DNA of 16,847 bases from an uncultured Oscillospiraceae bacterium (GCA_910587285.1 CAJULM010000057.1:1-16847); one strand, 5' to 3'; numbered from the stretch's first letter, positions 6,549 through 13,505 are shown. The notes: generated from the sequence alone by a model not told the origin. Made by a program: numbers and translations.

Positions 6549-7670
6549 TCACAGCATCACCGGACTGCTGACCCATTCCAGCCCGCAGGGTCCCGGCTCC
6601 CGGCGGCAGAGCTGGTACAGGTCGGTGCACCGGGCCTCCCGCTCCAGCAGGGGGAGGCCCCGGCCGTGGGCGGGCTTGGTGAGAATGGGCAGGGCGGCCC
6701 GCTGCTTCATCTCCCGCAGCAGCGCCCGGCCCCGGGCGTTGGCCCCCAGAACCCGCAGATAGGGCGGGGCGGGGGGGCGGTCCCTCTCCCGCAGGCCCAG
6801 CGCCGCCCACAGCACGGCCCGGCGGATGCGGGCGTGGGCGTACCGCTTGGTTTTGGCCAGGGTATACACCTCCTCCACCGTCCGGCCCCGGCGGGCGGCG
6901 CGGTAGAGCCGGTGGGACAGCCCCTCCCCGCAGTCCGGCAGGGCGGCGAAGTCCTCCTCCTCCATGGCGCGCAGGGCGGACAGCACCCAGCGCTCCCCCC
7001 AGGTCAGGCTGGCGGGGTTGGCGGCGGGCAGCGTCCCGTCTAAAATCCGCCGCCGCACGAAGGAGGCGGAGGGGTAGTCGGGGTGATCCCCGCCGTCGTG
7101 GTCCGCCCCGGCGCGGGGGACGGCGACGGGCTGGATGGAGCTGCCCAGGGCGTTCAGCGCCCGGATATACTCCACGCCCAGGCTGCTGTTGGGCCGGGCC
7201 AGCAGCCCCGCCGGCTCCGGCCCGAGCAGCTCGCCCACGGCGGCGGCGCGGCAGGCGGCAAAGGGCAGGCCGGCGTCCAGGTGACGCCGCAGGGCGGTTG
7301 CGTAGCCGGGGCCGTCCAGGCAGGCGGCAAGCTGCTGGAGCTGCCGAACCCCGCCGGATTCGCAGCCGAAGGAGAGGTGGGTGACAACCCCCGCGGCCGC
7401 CAGAATTCCCACCGCGCCCCGGGCAAAAGACTCCGCGGATGAGGCTGCCCAAACGGTAGGCAGCTCCAGCACCAAATCCGCGCCGCCCTCCAGGGCCATG
7501 CGGGTTCGGGTCCACTTGTCCAGCACGGCGCACTCCCCCCGCTGGACAAAGTTTCCGCTCATCACGGCGGCCACGGCGCACTCGCCCACAATCCGGCGGG
7601 TCTCGCGGATGTGAAAGGCGTGGCCGGTGTGAAAGGGGTTGTATTCCGCCACGATGCCTGCAACGCGCAT
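6549..7670 (-). CDS. tmcAL: tRNA(Met) cytidine acetate ligase TmcAL (YlbM family)
   Basis: TmcAL activates acetate with ATP and transfers it to the wobble cytidine (C34) of elongator tRNA-Met to form N4-acetylcytidine. The 373-residue protein begins MRVAGIVAEYNPFHTGH, with the nucleotidyltransferase HxGH motif at 14-17, then MSGNFVQRGE and LDKWTRTRMAL, both typical of the family. YPSASFVRRR, KTKRYAHARIRR and RVLGANARGR follow in the C-terminal part. The start at 7670 is preferred over in-frame codons ten residues upstream because AGGAGG lies seven bases before it. The gene is divergent from ackA, so an acetate-consuming tRNA modifier sits next to acetate kinase; it leads pepT by 25 bases. I could not pick a convincing promoter on this strand. 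Confidence 0.94.
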   Translation of the reverse strand: MRVAGIVAEYNPFHTGHAFHIRETRRIVGECAVAAVMSGNFVQRGECAVLDKWTRTRMALEGGADLVLELPTVWAASSAESFARGAVGILAAAGVVTHLSFGCESGGVRQLQQLAACLDGPGYATALRRHLDAGLPFAACRAAAVGELLGPEPAGLLARPNSSLGVEYIRALNALGSSIQPVAVPRAGADHDGGDHPDYPSASFVRRRILDGTLPAANPASLTWGERWVLSALRAMEEEDFAALPDCGEGLSHRLYRAARRGRTVEEVYTLAKTKRYAHARIRRAVLWAALGLRERDRPPAPPYLRVLGANARGRALLREMKQRAALPILTKPAHGRGLPLLEREARCTDLYQLCRREPGPCGLEWVSSPVML

Positions 7671-7727
7671 GGTCAATCCTCCTGTTCCGCTCAGCCCCAA
7701 CTTTTTTGTGAGAAATAAGAAAAATAC

Positions 7728-7756
7728 TTGCGGCGCTGTCGCTCGTGTAGTATAAT
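7728..7756 (+). promoter_or_regulatory. Sigma-A promoter of ackA
   Basis: TTGCGG (7728-7733) and a consensus TATAAT (7751-7756) are separated by exactly 17 bases, inside an AT-rich patch of the tmcAL-ackA divergent region. Transcription would start near 7763 and give a leader of about 175 bases. Confidence 0.85.
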
Positions 7757-7762
7757 ATGTCC

Positions 7763-7924
7763 GTTATCGGGCGGCTTGGGGCAGCCCCAGGCTTTGGTTA
7801 TCTTCCATTATAAGCCCAAAGACAGGTTGAAGTAAAGCAAAACCGCATAATTCTATGGGAGGAGTTGTGCGGCGCGGTTCTGACAGCCGTCAAACTTAGA
7901 GGTCCCCCGGCGGGGGCTGAGACA
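7763..7924 (+). promoter_or_regulatory. Structured 5' leader of ackA, class unknown
   Basis: The untranslated region between the promoter and the ackA ribosome site holds several possible hairpins. One runs from CTTTGG-TTAT at about 7792-7801 to ATAA-GC-CCAAAG. Another pairs CCGCATAA with TTGTGCGG (about 7842-7883), and a short CCCCC-GGC-GGGGG lies close to the ribosome site. No T-rich intrinsic terminator is present, so any control would act on translation or stability. I do not recognise a known riboswitch; it lacks the T-box AGGGTGG signature. Confidence 0.45.
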
Positions 7925-7938
7925 AAGGAGTGCGGAAC

Positions 7939-9132
7939 ATGAAAGTTCTTGTAATCAACGCCGGCAGCTCGTCCTTGAAGTACCAGCTGCTGGACACCAA
8001 CAGCCAGGAGGTGCTGGCCAAGGGCCTGTGCGAGCGCATCGGCATCGACGGGAAATTTACCTACAAGGCCCCCGGCAAGGAGACCATCGACGCCAAGGAC
8101 GTGGCTATGCCCACCCATTCCGAGGCCATTCAGGCGGTGCTGGACGCCCTGGTGGACCCGGCCAACGGCGTGGTGGGCTCCATGAAGGAGATCGAGGCGG
8201 TGGGCCACCGGGTGGTTCACGGCGGCGAGACCTTCGCCTCCTCCGTGAAGATCGACGACAAGGTGATGGCCGCCCTGGAGGAGTGCATCCCCCTGGCCCC
8301 CCTGCACAACCCGGCCAACATCACCGGCATCAAGGCCTGCACCGCCGTCATGGGCCCCGACGTGCCCCAGGTGGCCGTGTTTGACACCGCATTCCACCAG
8401 ACCATGCCCCCCGTGGCCTACACCTACGCCCTGCCCTATGAGTACTATGAGCAGGACAAGGTCCGCCGCTACGGCTTCCACGGCACCAGCCACAAGTATG
8501 TCACCCAGCGGGCGGCGGATATGCTGGGCAAGCCCATCGAGTCCTTGAAGCTCATCTCCTGCCACCTGGGCAACGGCTCGTCCATCGCCGCCGTGGCCGG
8601 GGGCAAGAGCGTGGATACCTCCATGGGCTTCACCCCCCTGGCCGGCCTGCCCATGGGCACCCGCTCCGGCGATCTGGACGCGGGCATTCTGGAGTACCTG
8701 ATGAACAAGCACGGCATGGACATCAAGGAGATGCTCAACGTGCTCAACAAGAAGTCGGGCGTGCAGGGCGTGTCCGGCGTGTCCTCCGACTTCCGGGACC
8801 TGGGCTCCGCCGCCGAGGGCGGTAACACCCGGGCGGCTCTGGCGCTGGATATGTTCAGCTACGGGGTGAAGAAGTATATCGGCGCGTACGCCGCCGCCAT
8901 GGGCGGGGTGGACGCCATCATCTTCACCGCCGGCGTGGGCGAGAACGACGGGGAGCAGCGCATGGCCATCGCCTCCGGCCTGGAGTTCATGGGCGTGAAG
9001 ATGGACGCCGATGCCAACAACATCCGGGGCAAGGAGGCCATCATCTCCGCCATCGACTCCAAGGTGAAGGTGCTGCTCATCCCCACCAACGAGGAGCTGA
9101 TGATCGCGCTGGATACGGCGGCGCTGGTATAA
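7939..9132 (+). CDS. ackA: Acetate kinase
   Basis: AckA interconverts acetyl phosphate plus ADP and acetate plus ATP, the ATP-yielding last step of acetate fermentation. The 397-residue product has the ASKHA signature VINAGSSSLKYQ with N7, R91 in GHRVVHGGE, D149 in FDTAFH, H181 in YGFHGTSH, R242 in MGTRSGDLD, and E385 in NEELMIA, matching the known substrate-binding and catalytic residues. The ATG at 7939 is chosen because AAGGAG ends eight bases before it; the in-frame GTG at 7930 would overlap the ribosome site. The gene is monocistronic: own promoter, long leader and a strong terminator 59 bases after the stop. The usual partner pta is not in the window. Confidence 0.97.
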   Translation: MKVLVINAGSSSLKYQLLDTNSQEVLAKGLCERIGIDGKFTYKAPGKETIDAKDVAMPTHSEAIQAVLDALVDPANGVVGSMKEIEAVGHRVVHGGETFASSVKIDDKVMAALEECIPLAPLHNPANITGIKACTAVMGPDVPQVAVFDTAFHQTMPPVAYTYALPYEYYEQDKVRRYGFHGTSHKYVTQRAADMLGKPIESLKLISCHLGNGSSIAAVAGGKSVDTSMGFTPLAGLPMGTRSGDLDAGILEYLMNKHGMDIKEMLNVLNKKSGVQGVSGVSSDFRDLGSAAEGGNTRAALALDMFSYGVKKYIGAYAAAMGGVDAIIFTAGVGENDGEQRMAIASGLEFMGVKMDADANNIRGKEAIISAIDSKVKVLLIPTNEELMIALDTAALV

Positions 9133-9190
9133 GAAGCGCGGAGAAGCGACCGAATGCCTGACCGCTTCGCGGCGTGACAGCGTCGTACAG

Positions 9191-9224
9191 AAAAGCCCCC
9201 AGCGGTATTCCGCTGGGGGCTTTT
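9191..9224. terminator. Bidirectional terminator between ackA and ruvX
   Basis: A 15-bp perfect stem, AAAAGCCCCCAGCGG (9191-9205) and its complement (9210-9224), closes a TATT loop. It ends in TTTT on the plus strand and begins with AAAA, so it can stop both ackA and the converging ruvX transcript, whose stop codon is at 9226. Confidence 0.95.
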
Positions 9225-9225
9225 G

Positions 9226-9645
9226 TCACGGATTTCGCGCCCGCCAAGTGAGATAGCCCTCCAAAATCAGGCTTGCCGCCACCGCGTCCACGTTTTTCTT
9301 GTGGGCCTTCATCTTCTTCCCCGAGGCGTGGAGAATCTGATGGGCCTCGATGGTGGTGCGCCGCTCGTCCCACAGCCGCACGGGCATACCGGCGCTCTCC
9401 TCCACCAGCGCCGCGAAGGCCCGGTACAGCTCCGCCCGGGGCCCCTCCGTGCCGTCCATGTTCCGGGGGAAGCCCATCACCAGCTCGTCTGCCTGGCGCT
9501 CCCGGGCCAGCTTGGCGATCTCCTCCGCCGCCCGGTCCGGGTCCCGGCTCTGAATCACGGTGGTGTAGCCGGCGAGCAGCCCCGCCGCGTCGGAAATGGC
9601 CACCCCCGTGCGGGCGTCGCCGTAGTCGATTGCCATGACGCGCAT
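9226..9645 (-). CDS. ruvX: Holliday junction resolvase-like protein RuvX (YqgF family)
   Basis: This small cytoplasmic RNase H-like nuclease family is implicated in pre-16S rRNA 5' end processing and Holliday-junction resolution. The 139-residue product begins MRVMAIDYGDARTGVAISD, with the first catalytic aspartate at residue 7. It continues with VMGFPRNMDGTEGP, LWDERRTTIEAH with the conserved DER segment, and KNVDAVAASLILEGYL with the C-terminal catalytic aspartate. Length is typical. The start at 9645 is chosen because GGAGG lies seven bases upstream; the ATG at 9651 abuts that ribosome site directly. It has its own promoter at 9685-9713. Confidence 0.95.
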   Translation of the reverse strand: MRVMAIDYGDARTGVAISDAAGLLAGYTTVIQSRDPDRAAEEIAKLARERQADELVMGFPRNMDGTEGPRAELYRAFAALVEESAGMPVRLWDERRTTIEAHQILHASGKKMKAHKKNVDAVAASLILEGYLTWRARNP

Positions 9646-9684
9646 CTTCATCCCTCCAAATGTATCTTCGAACGCGATGAACAC

Positions 9685-9713
9685 ATTATAATAAAAAAAA
9701 CAATGCTTGACAA
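9685..9713 (-). promoter_or_regulatory. Sigma-A promoter of ruvX
   Basis: Read on the minus strand, TTGTCA (9713-9708) is followed after 17 bases by a perfect TATAAT (9690-9685). The -35 hexamer shares five bases with the -35 of the oppositely directed rpmG operon promoter. The expected leader is about 33 bases. Confidence 0.85.
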
Positions 9714-9735
9714 GCCCCTCCCGGTGTGATACACT
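9707..9735 (+). promoter_or_regulatory. Sigma-A promoter of the rpmG-secE-nusG-rplK-rplA operon
   Basis: A consensus TTGACA (9707-9712) and TACACT (9730-9735) are separated by 17 bases. The predicted start near 9742 gives a leader of about 208 bases before rpmG. The -35 overlaps that of the ruvX promoter on the other strand. Confidence 0.9.
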
Positions 9736-9741
9736 ATCCAC

Positions 9742-9877
9742 ACCTGTGAGCAGGGCTTTCTTTTTGTGCGTATTTTTACGGGATAGGCGCAAAAACCCTG
9801 GCTCCCCGCGGGACCACAGGGAGGCAATGCGCCGACACCCCCGTAGCCTCTTACTGGGCGTATTCCGCCCGTCTCAG
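9742..9877 (+). promoter_or_regulatory. Structured leader of the rpmG operon
   Basis: The first part folds into a long hairpin at 9751-9800: CAGGG with CCCTG, and TTTTTGTG with CGCAAAAA, with a CTTTC bulge on the left side. A GGGCG-TATT-CCGCCC hairpin lies at about 9856-9870. An intrinsic terminator follows at once, so this is a candidate sensor/antiterminator region. I do not recognise a named leader family. Confidence 0.5.
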
Positions 9878-9915
9878 GCGCTGGAGTCGGCAAAGGCCGG
9901 TCCGGCGCTTTTTTT
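9878..9915 (+). terminator. Intrinsic terminator within the rpmG leader (candidate attenuator)
   Basis: GCGCTGGA (9878-9885) pairs with TCCGGCGC (9901-9908, one GU pair), then CGG pairs with CCG across a small internal loop, and T7 follows (9909-9915). It stands upstream of rpmG, 34 bases before the start codon, so it can only control read-through into the operon. Confidence 0.75.
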
Positions 9916-9949
9916 GCCGGGCGGCCAAATTCAAAAGGAGGTGCCGAGA

Positions 9950-10114
9950 ATGGCGAAAGCCGGAAACCGTGTGAAGGTCGTGCTGCGCTGCTCCGAGTGC
10001 AAGCAGCGCAACTACAACACCAAGAAGAACAAGCGCAACACCACCGAGCGTTTGGAGCTCAACAAGTACTGCCCCTTCTGCAGAAAGCACACTCTGCACA
10101 CTGAAACCAAGTAA
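9950..10114 (+). CDS. rpmG: 50S ribosomal protein L33, zinc-binding form
   Basis: The 54-residue basic protein MAKAGNRVKVVLRC has paired cysteines C14-x2-C17 and C41-x2-C44, so it is the zinc-ribbon (C+) form of L33 rather than the cysteine-free paralogue that many Firmicutes use under zinc shortage. AAGGAGG lies eight bases before the ATG at 9950; the frame stays open further upstream but crosses the leader terminator, so earlier starts are rejected. It is the first gene of the operon, 35 bases ahead of secE, an order common in Firmicutes. Confidence 0.96.
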   Translation: MAKAGNRVKVVLRCSECKQRNYNTKKNKRNTTERLELNKYCPFCRKHTLHTETK

Positions 10115-10149
10115 TGAGCCGCAGCTCAAACGAAAGAAGGGTAAATTGA

Positions 10150-10437
10150 ATGTCTGAACAGGAAAAGCGGGACAACGCCGCCACTCCGAAGGAGTCCGCA
10201 AGCTCTGATAAGAAGGCCAAGACCCCGAAGAAGAAGGACCAGAAGCCCAACCGCGTCCTGCGCTGGCTCAAGGACCTGAAGGGCGAGCTGAAGAAGGTAA
10301 CCTGGCCTTCCTTTAAGGATACCATGAAGAACGTGGGCATCGTGATTGCGTGCGTGATTTTCGTGGGCATCTTCATCTGGGTGTTCGACTTCCTGGCCCG
10401 CGCGGTGGTCGAGGCCCTGCTCAACCTCTTTGGTTAA
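10150..10437 (+). CDS. secE: Preprotein translocase subunit SecE
   Basis: SecE is the small clamp of the SecYEG channel. The 95-residue product has a charged Lys-rich cytoplasmic N-terminus (1-40), the conserved amphipathic segment with LKGELKKVTWPSFKDT (about 43-58) and one membrane helix (about 60-85). The single-helix form is normal for Gram-positive bacteria; the N-terminal extension is longer than in the 59-residue B. subtilis protein. The ribosome site AGAAGGG precedes the ATG by eight bases or so. It is followed after three bases by nusG. Confidence 0.95.
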   Translation: MSEQEKRDNAATPKESASSDKKAKTPKKKDQKPNRVLRWLKDLKGELKKVTWPSFKDTMKNVGIVIACVIFVGIFIWVFDFLARAVVEALLNLFG

Positions 10438-10440
10438 GCC

Positions 10441-10959
10441 ATGGCTGACGAACTGAAGTGGTATGTGGCCCACACCTACTCCGGCTATGAGAACACCGTG
10501 GCCGTGTCCATCGAGCAGGCTGTGGAAAACCGCAATATGCACGATCTCATCACCGAGGTGTCCATCCCCCTGGAGACCGTCACCGAAATCACCGAAAACG
10601 GCCCCAAGACCGTGGAGCGCAAGGTGTTCCCCGGCTACGTGCTGGTGAAGATGGTGATGACCGACGAGACCTGGCATCTGGTGCGCAACATCCGGGGCGT
10701 CACCGGCTTCGTGGGCGCGGCCAACAAGGCCATCCCCCTCACCGAAGACGAGATCGCCGCCCTGGGCGTGGAAAAGCGCGAGGTGGTGGTGGGCTACAAC
10801 GTGGGCGACAGCGTGAAGATCACCGACGGCGCTCTGACCTCCTTCATCGGCACGGTGGAGGAGCTGGACACCGAGCGGGGCAAGGTCCGCGTGGTGGTGT
10901 CCATGTTCGGCCGCGAGACCCCCGTGGAGCTGGAATTGGACCAGGTGGAAACCATCTAA
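10441..10959 (+). CDS. nusG: Transcription elongation/termination factor NusG
   Basis: NusG binds RNA polymerase at the clamp helices and tunes pausing and termination. The 172-residue product has the NGN domain (about 5-105: KWYVAHTYSGYEN, then VFPGYVLVKM) and the C-terminal KOW domain (about 120-172: GDSVKITDGALTSFIGTV). The ATG at 10441 is three bases after the secE stop, and no clear Shine-Dalgarno is present in the end of secE, so translation is probably coupled to secE. No terminator separates it from rplK. Confidence 0.97.
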   Translation: MADELKWYVAHTYSGYENTVAVSIEQAVENRNMHDLITEVSIPLETVTEITENGPKTVERKVFPGYVLVKMVMTDETWHLVRNIRGVTGFVGAANKAIPLTEDEIAALGVEKREVVVGYNVGDSVKITDGALTSFIGTVEELDTERGKVRVVVSMFGRETPVELELDQVETI

Positions 10960-10979
10960 AAAGAGCGCAGAGAAAACAA

Positions 10980-11037
10980 GGCAGGCAGACTGCCAGTGGG
11001 AGGGACTCCTTGTGGACGAGTCCCGTCACCACCACAT
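10980..11037 (+). promoter_or_regulatory. Likely ribosomal protein L1-binding leader of rplK-rplA
   Basis: The nusG-rplK spacer holds a small GGCAG/CTGCC hairpin (10980-10994), then GTGGGAGG leading into a GGGACTC/GAGTCCC stem (11002-11008 with 11018-11024), and a closing CACCACCAC. L1 represses its own operon by binding an mRNA copy of its 23S site; the GTGGGAGG and ACCAC sides around a short stem look like that mimic. The identification is from memory of such leaders and not from a covariance search. Confidence 0.55.
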
Positions 11038-11061
11038 TTCATGTAGGAGGTGCTGTTTCAA

Positions 11062-11487
11062 ATGGCACAGAAAATTACTGGATATGTCAAGCTGCAAATC
11101 CCCGCCGGCCAGGCAACCCCGGCCCCCCCTGTGGGCCCCGCCCTGGGCCAGCACGGCGTGAACATCGCCGCCTTTACCAAGGAATTTAACGAGCGGACCA
11201 AGAAGGACATGGGTCTGATCATCCCCGTGGTGATCACCGTGTACGCCGACCGCTCCTTCTCCTTTATCACGAAGACTCCTCCCGCCGCCGTGCTGATTAA
11301 GAAGGCGTGCAATATCGAGTCCGGCTCCGGCGTGCCCAACAAGACCAAGGTGGCCACCTTGTCCAAGGCCGATCTCCAGAAGATCGCCGAGACCAAGATG
11401 CCCGACCTGAACGCCGCCAGCCTGGAGGCCGCCATGAGCATGGTCGCCGGCACCGCCCGCTCCATGGGCGTCCTGGTGGAAGAGTAA
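11062..11487 (+). CDS. rplK: 50S ribosomal protein L11
   Basis: L11 forms the GTPase-associated centre with 23S rRNA and the L10-L12 stalk. The 141-residue product starts MAQKITGYVKLQIPAG and has the family landmarks PPVGPALGQHGVNI, FNERT, and the RNA-binding C-terminal half with KTPPAAVLIKKA and GTARSMGV. The ATG at 11062 gives the standard L11 length; AGGAGG lies 11 bases upstream, a slightly long spacing. rplA follows after 19 bases. Confidence 0.97.
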   Translation: MAQKITGYVKLQIPAGQATPAPPVGPALGQHGVNIAAFTKEFNERTKKDMGLIIPVVITVYADRSFSFITKTPPAAVLIKKACNIESGSGVPNKTKVATLSKADLQKIAETKMPDLNAASLEAAMSMVAGTARSMGVLVEE

Positions 11488-11506
11488 GGGAAAGGAGGAA
11501 ACAGCA

Positions 11507-12202
11507 ATGGCTAAAAAAGGTAAAAAGTATGTGGACAGCGCGAAGCTCATCGACCGCGCCGCCCAGTATGACGTGAACGAGGCCATGGAGCTGGTCATCA
11601 AGACCGCCACCGCCAAGTTCGACGAGACCGTGGAGCTGCACGTGAAGCTGGGCGTTGACTCCCGCCACGCCGACCAGCAGGTCCGCGGCGCCATCGTCCT
11701 CCCCCACGGCACCGGCAAGACCGCCCGCGTGCTGGTCTTCGCCAAGGGCGACAAGGCCGACGAGGCCCGTGCCGCCGGCGCCGATTTTGTGGGCGATATG
11801 GACATGGTGGAGAAGATTCAGAAGGAAAACTGGTTCGACTTTGACGTGGTCGTGGCCACCCCCGACATGATGGGCGTGGTAGGCCGTCTGGGTAAGGTGC
11901 TGGGCCCCAAGGGCCTGATGCCCTCCCCCAAGGCCGGCACCGTCACCCCCAACGTGACCCAGGCCGTCAACGAGATCAAGGCCGGTAAGGTGGAGTACCG
12001 TCTGGACAAGACCAACATCATCCACTGCCCCATCGGCAAGGTGTCCTTCGGCCCCGAGAAGCTGGGCGACAACCTGATGGCCCTCATGGGCGCCATCGTG
12101 AAGGCTAAGCCCGCCGCCGCCAAGGGCCAGTACGTCAAGAGTTGCGTCGCCGCCGCCACCATGGGCCCCGGCGTGAAGCTGAATACCGGTAAGTTCGCAT
12201 AA
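11507..12202 (+). CDS. rplA: 50S ribosomal protein L1
   Basis: L1 forms the mobile stalk at the tRNA exit site and is the expected autoregulator of rplK-rplA. The 231-residue length is standard. Motifs include the LHVKLGVDSRHADQQVRG region and LPHGTGK near the N-terminus, GRLGKVLGPKGLMPSPKAGTV in the middle, and FGPEKLGDN. GGAGG lies before the ATG at 11507. It is the last gene of its transcript: a repeat copy and then a strong terminator follow. Confidence 0.97.
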   Translation: MAKKGKKYVDSAKLIDRAAQYDVNEAMELVIKTATAKFDETVELHVKLGVDSRHADQQVRGAIVLPHGTGKTARVLVFAKGDKADEARAAGADFVGDMDMVEKIQKENWFDFDVVVATPDMMGVVGRLGKVLGPKGLMPSPKAGTVTPNVTQAVNEIKAGKVEYRLDKTNIIHCPIGKVSFGPEKLGDNLMALMGAIVKAKPAAAKGQYVKSCVAAATMGPGVKLNTGKFA

Positions 12203-12203
12203 C

Positions 12204-12345
12204 AGTGTCCGAGCCGTCGTGAGCAGCGTGGATGGAGCGGAGCGAAGGCAAAAGTCCAAGGCCCGCGCAGCGGGACTGAGTTTTGCCTGAGTCGCAGCGA
12301 AGCCGCGCGTCGCGAACAGGCGAGGCGTGAGTACAGCGTCCGGCA
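12204..12345 (+). repeat. Palindromic intergenic repeat, copy B (degenerate)
   Basis: It starts two bases after the rplA stop. The core hairpin (12247-12287) is 41 bases, as in copy A1, with the same GGCAAAA/TTTTGCC outer stem but an inner CCCGC-GCA-GCGGG in place of CCCAC-TGC-GTGGG, a compensated change. GGAGCGAAGGCAAAA and TTTTGCCTGAGTCGCAGCGA are shared with A1. The outer arms are poorly conserved, so the limits are approximate. Confidence 0.75.
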
Positions 12346-12360
12346 CAACATAACTCAACC

Positions 12361-12398
12361 AGGGGTCGTGGGCAAAAGCCCGCGGCCCCTCTTTTTTT
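12361..12398 (+). terminator. Terminator after rplA, just upstream of the M23 gene
   Basis: AGGGGTCGTGGGC (12361-12373) pairs along 13 bp with GCCCGCGGCCCCT (two GU pairs) around an AAAA loop, followed by CTTTTTTT. It ends the rpmG-rplA operon. The start codon of the next gene is only about 18 bases further on. Confidence 0.93.
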
Positions 12399-12415
12399 GA
12401 AAGAGGTGACTGAAT

Positions 12416-13375
12416 ATGTCGATCAAAAGCGACCGTGTGCTCTACAGCGTGATTCGGGAGGAGCACATGGTCCACAACGACTTTTTTCTGCGGTATCTGG
12501 AGCTTGACGGGGGGACCCCGCCCTCCGCGCTGGTTTTTGCCTGTCTGACGGAGGGACGGGAGCTGCTGCGGGTCTGCTATGGCCCGGAGGAGATTGCCGC
12601 CCGGCTGGCCTACGCCCAGGAGGAGCTGCCCCGGTATCGGGACAGCAGCCTGGGGCGCATTCTGGGGCTGGACCACCGCCCGGAGCGGGCCTTCCTCCAC
12701 GAGCACTTTTCCTTTTTCGCCTCCTTGGCGGCGGACGAGCTGCGGGTGGAGGCGGACTGGGGCGGGAAAAAGGAGGAGCTGACCATTTCCGTGGTCCCCT
12801 ATGAGAGCCCCAACCGCTGGCGCTTTCCCCTGGCGGGGACGGTGCTGGTGACGGACACCCACCCCTCCGTCAACTCCCACCGCTGGTGCCGCAACAGCGA
12901 GTTCGCCTTTGACGCGGGGGCCTTTGACGAGACGCTGACGTGCCCTGTCATCGGCGGTAGCCCTGTGTTCGCCGCCTGCGGCGGGGTGGTGGAGGAGGTC
13001 TTCGACGGGCTGAACGACACGGACGACGGCACGGACCTGGCCCAAATCGAGGCCCAGTACGGCGAGCACGCCCGCATCGACGGCAACCACGTGCTGATCC
13101 GCCACCCGGGCGGCGAGCGGTCCCTGTACGCCCATCTCCAAAAGGGCAGCGTATCCGTGGCCGCCGGGGAGAGCGTTCAGGCCGGCCGGCAGATCGGCCG
13201 GGTGGGCAGCAGCGGCTCCAGCTGGGTGCCCCACCTCCATTTCCATGTGATGCTGGGCGGCATCGAGGGGCCGGGGGTTCCGGTGCGGTTTGAAAACCTG
13301 ACCACCATCCTGGGGGAGCCGTGTATGCTGGAGGACACGGTGAACCTGGTGCGGGCGGAGGGGATTTTGCCCTAA
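12416..13375 (+). CDS. M23/LytM-type peptidase domain protein without a signal peptide
   Basis: The 319-residue product has an N-terminal part of about 130 residues that I do not recognise and a C-terminal M23 (lysostaphin/LytM) domain. Likely zinc and catalytic residues are H155 and D166 (in EFAFDAG), H240 in LYAHLQ, and the HLHFH motif at 273-277; GNHVLIRH and GSSGSSWVPHLHF are typical. M23 enzymes usually cut peptidoglycan cross-bridges outside the membrane, yet no signal peptide or membrane helix is seen, so it may act inside the cell, exit another way, or have another substrate. The ATG at 12416 has AGAGGTGA upstream. It lies between rplA and rplJ, which are normally adjacent, with repeat copies on both sides. 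No promoter is evident between the rplA terminator and the start codon. Confidence 0.8.
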   Translation: MSIKSDRVLYSVIREEHMVHNDFFLRYLELDGGTPPSALVFACLTEGRELLRVCYGPEEIAARLAYAQEELPRYRDSSLGRILGLDHRPERAFLHEHFSFFASLAADELRVEADWGGKKEELTISVVPYESPNRWRFPLAGTVLVTDTHPSVNSHRWCRNSEFAFDAGAFDETLTCPVIGGSPVFAACGGVVEEVFDGLNDTDDGTDLAQIEAQYGEHARIDGNHVLIRHPGGERSLYAHLQKGSVSVAAGESVQAGRQIGRVGSSGSSWVPHLHFHVMLGGIEGPGVPVRFENLTTILGEPCMLEDTVNLVRAEGILP

Positions 13376-13401
13376 AATCCCTGAATTTTTTCAAGTTTCC
13401 C

Positions 13402-13430
13402 TTGACAATGGGCAGGCTTCGAGGTATACT
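13402..13430 (+). promoter_or_regulatory. Sigma-A promoter of rplJ-rplL
   Basis: TTGACA (13402-13407) and TATACT (13425-13430) are separated by 17 bases, 27 bases after the M23 stop codon. The start near 13437 fits the beginning of the L10 leader. Confidence 0.93.
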
Positions 13431-13440
13431 ACGAAAAGTG

Positions 13441-13505
13441 TTCAAAGACAGCGGGTGCGTGAATACGCGTAAATCCCGCCGAGAATGCAGCCAATACGTT
13501 TTGTT
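13441..13505 (+). promoter_or_regulatory. Ribosomal protein L10 leader (L10-binding element)
   Basis: The stretch AAAGACAGCGGGTGC ... TAAATCCCGCCGAG pairs GCGGG with CCCGC around an inner GCGT-GAAT-ACGC hairpin. This is the arrangement of the Firmicute L10 leader, where L10 bound with L7/L12 controls rplJL by transcription attenuation (shown in B. subtilis). It is followed immediately by an intrinsic terminator, as that mechanism requires. Confidence 0.85.

Noticed and set aside
7763..7924. T-box riboswitch in the ackA leader
   Set aside because: No AGGGTGG T-box sequence, no specifier loop pattern, and no terminator/antiterminator pair.
11297..13246. 649-codon minus-strand open frame across rplK, rplA and the M23 gene
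   Set aside because: It lies antisense to two certain ribosomal protein genes, crosses a terminator and a repeat, and has biased Gly/His/Val composition with no family resemblance.
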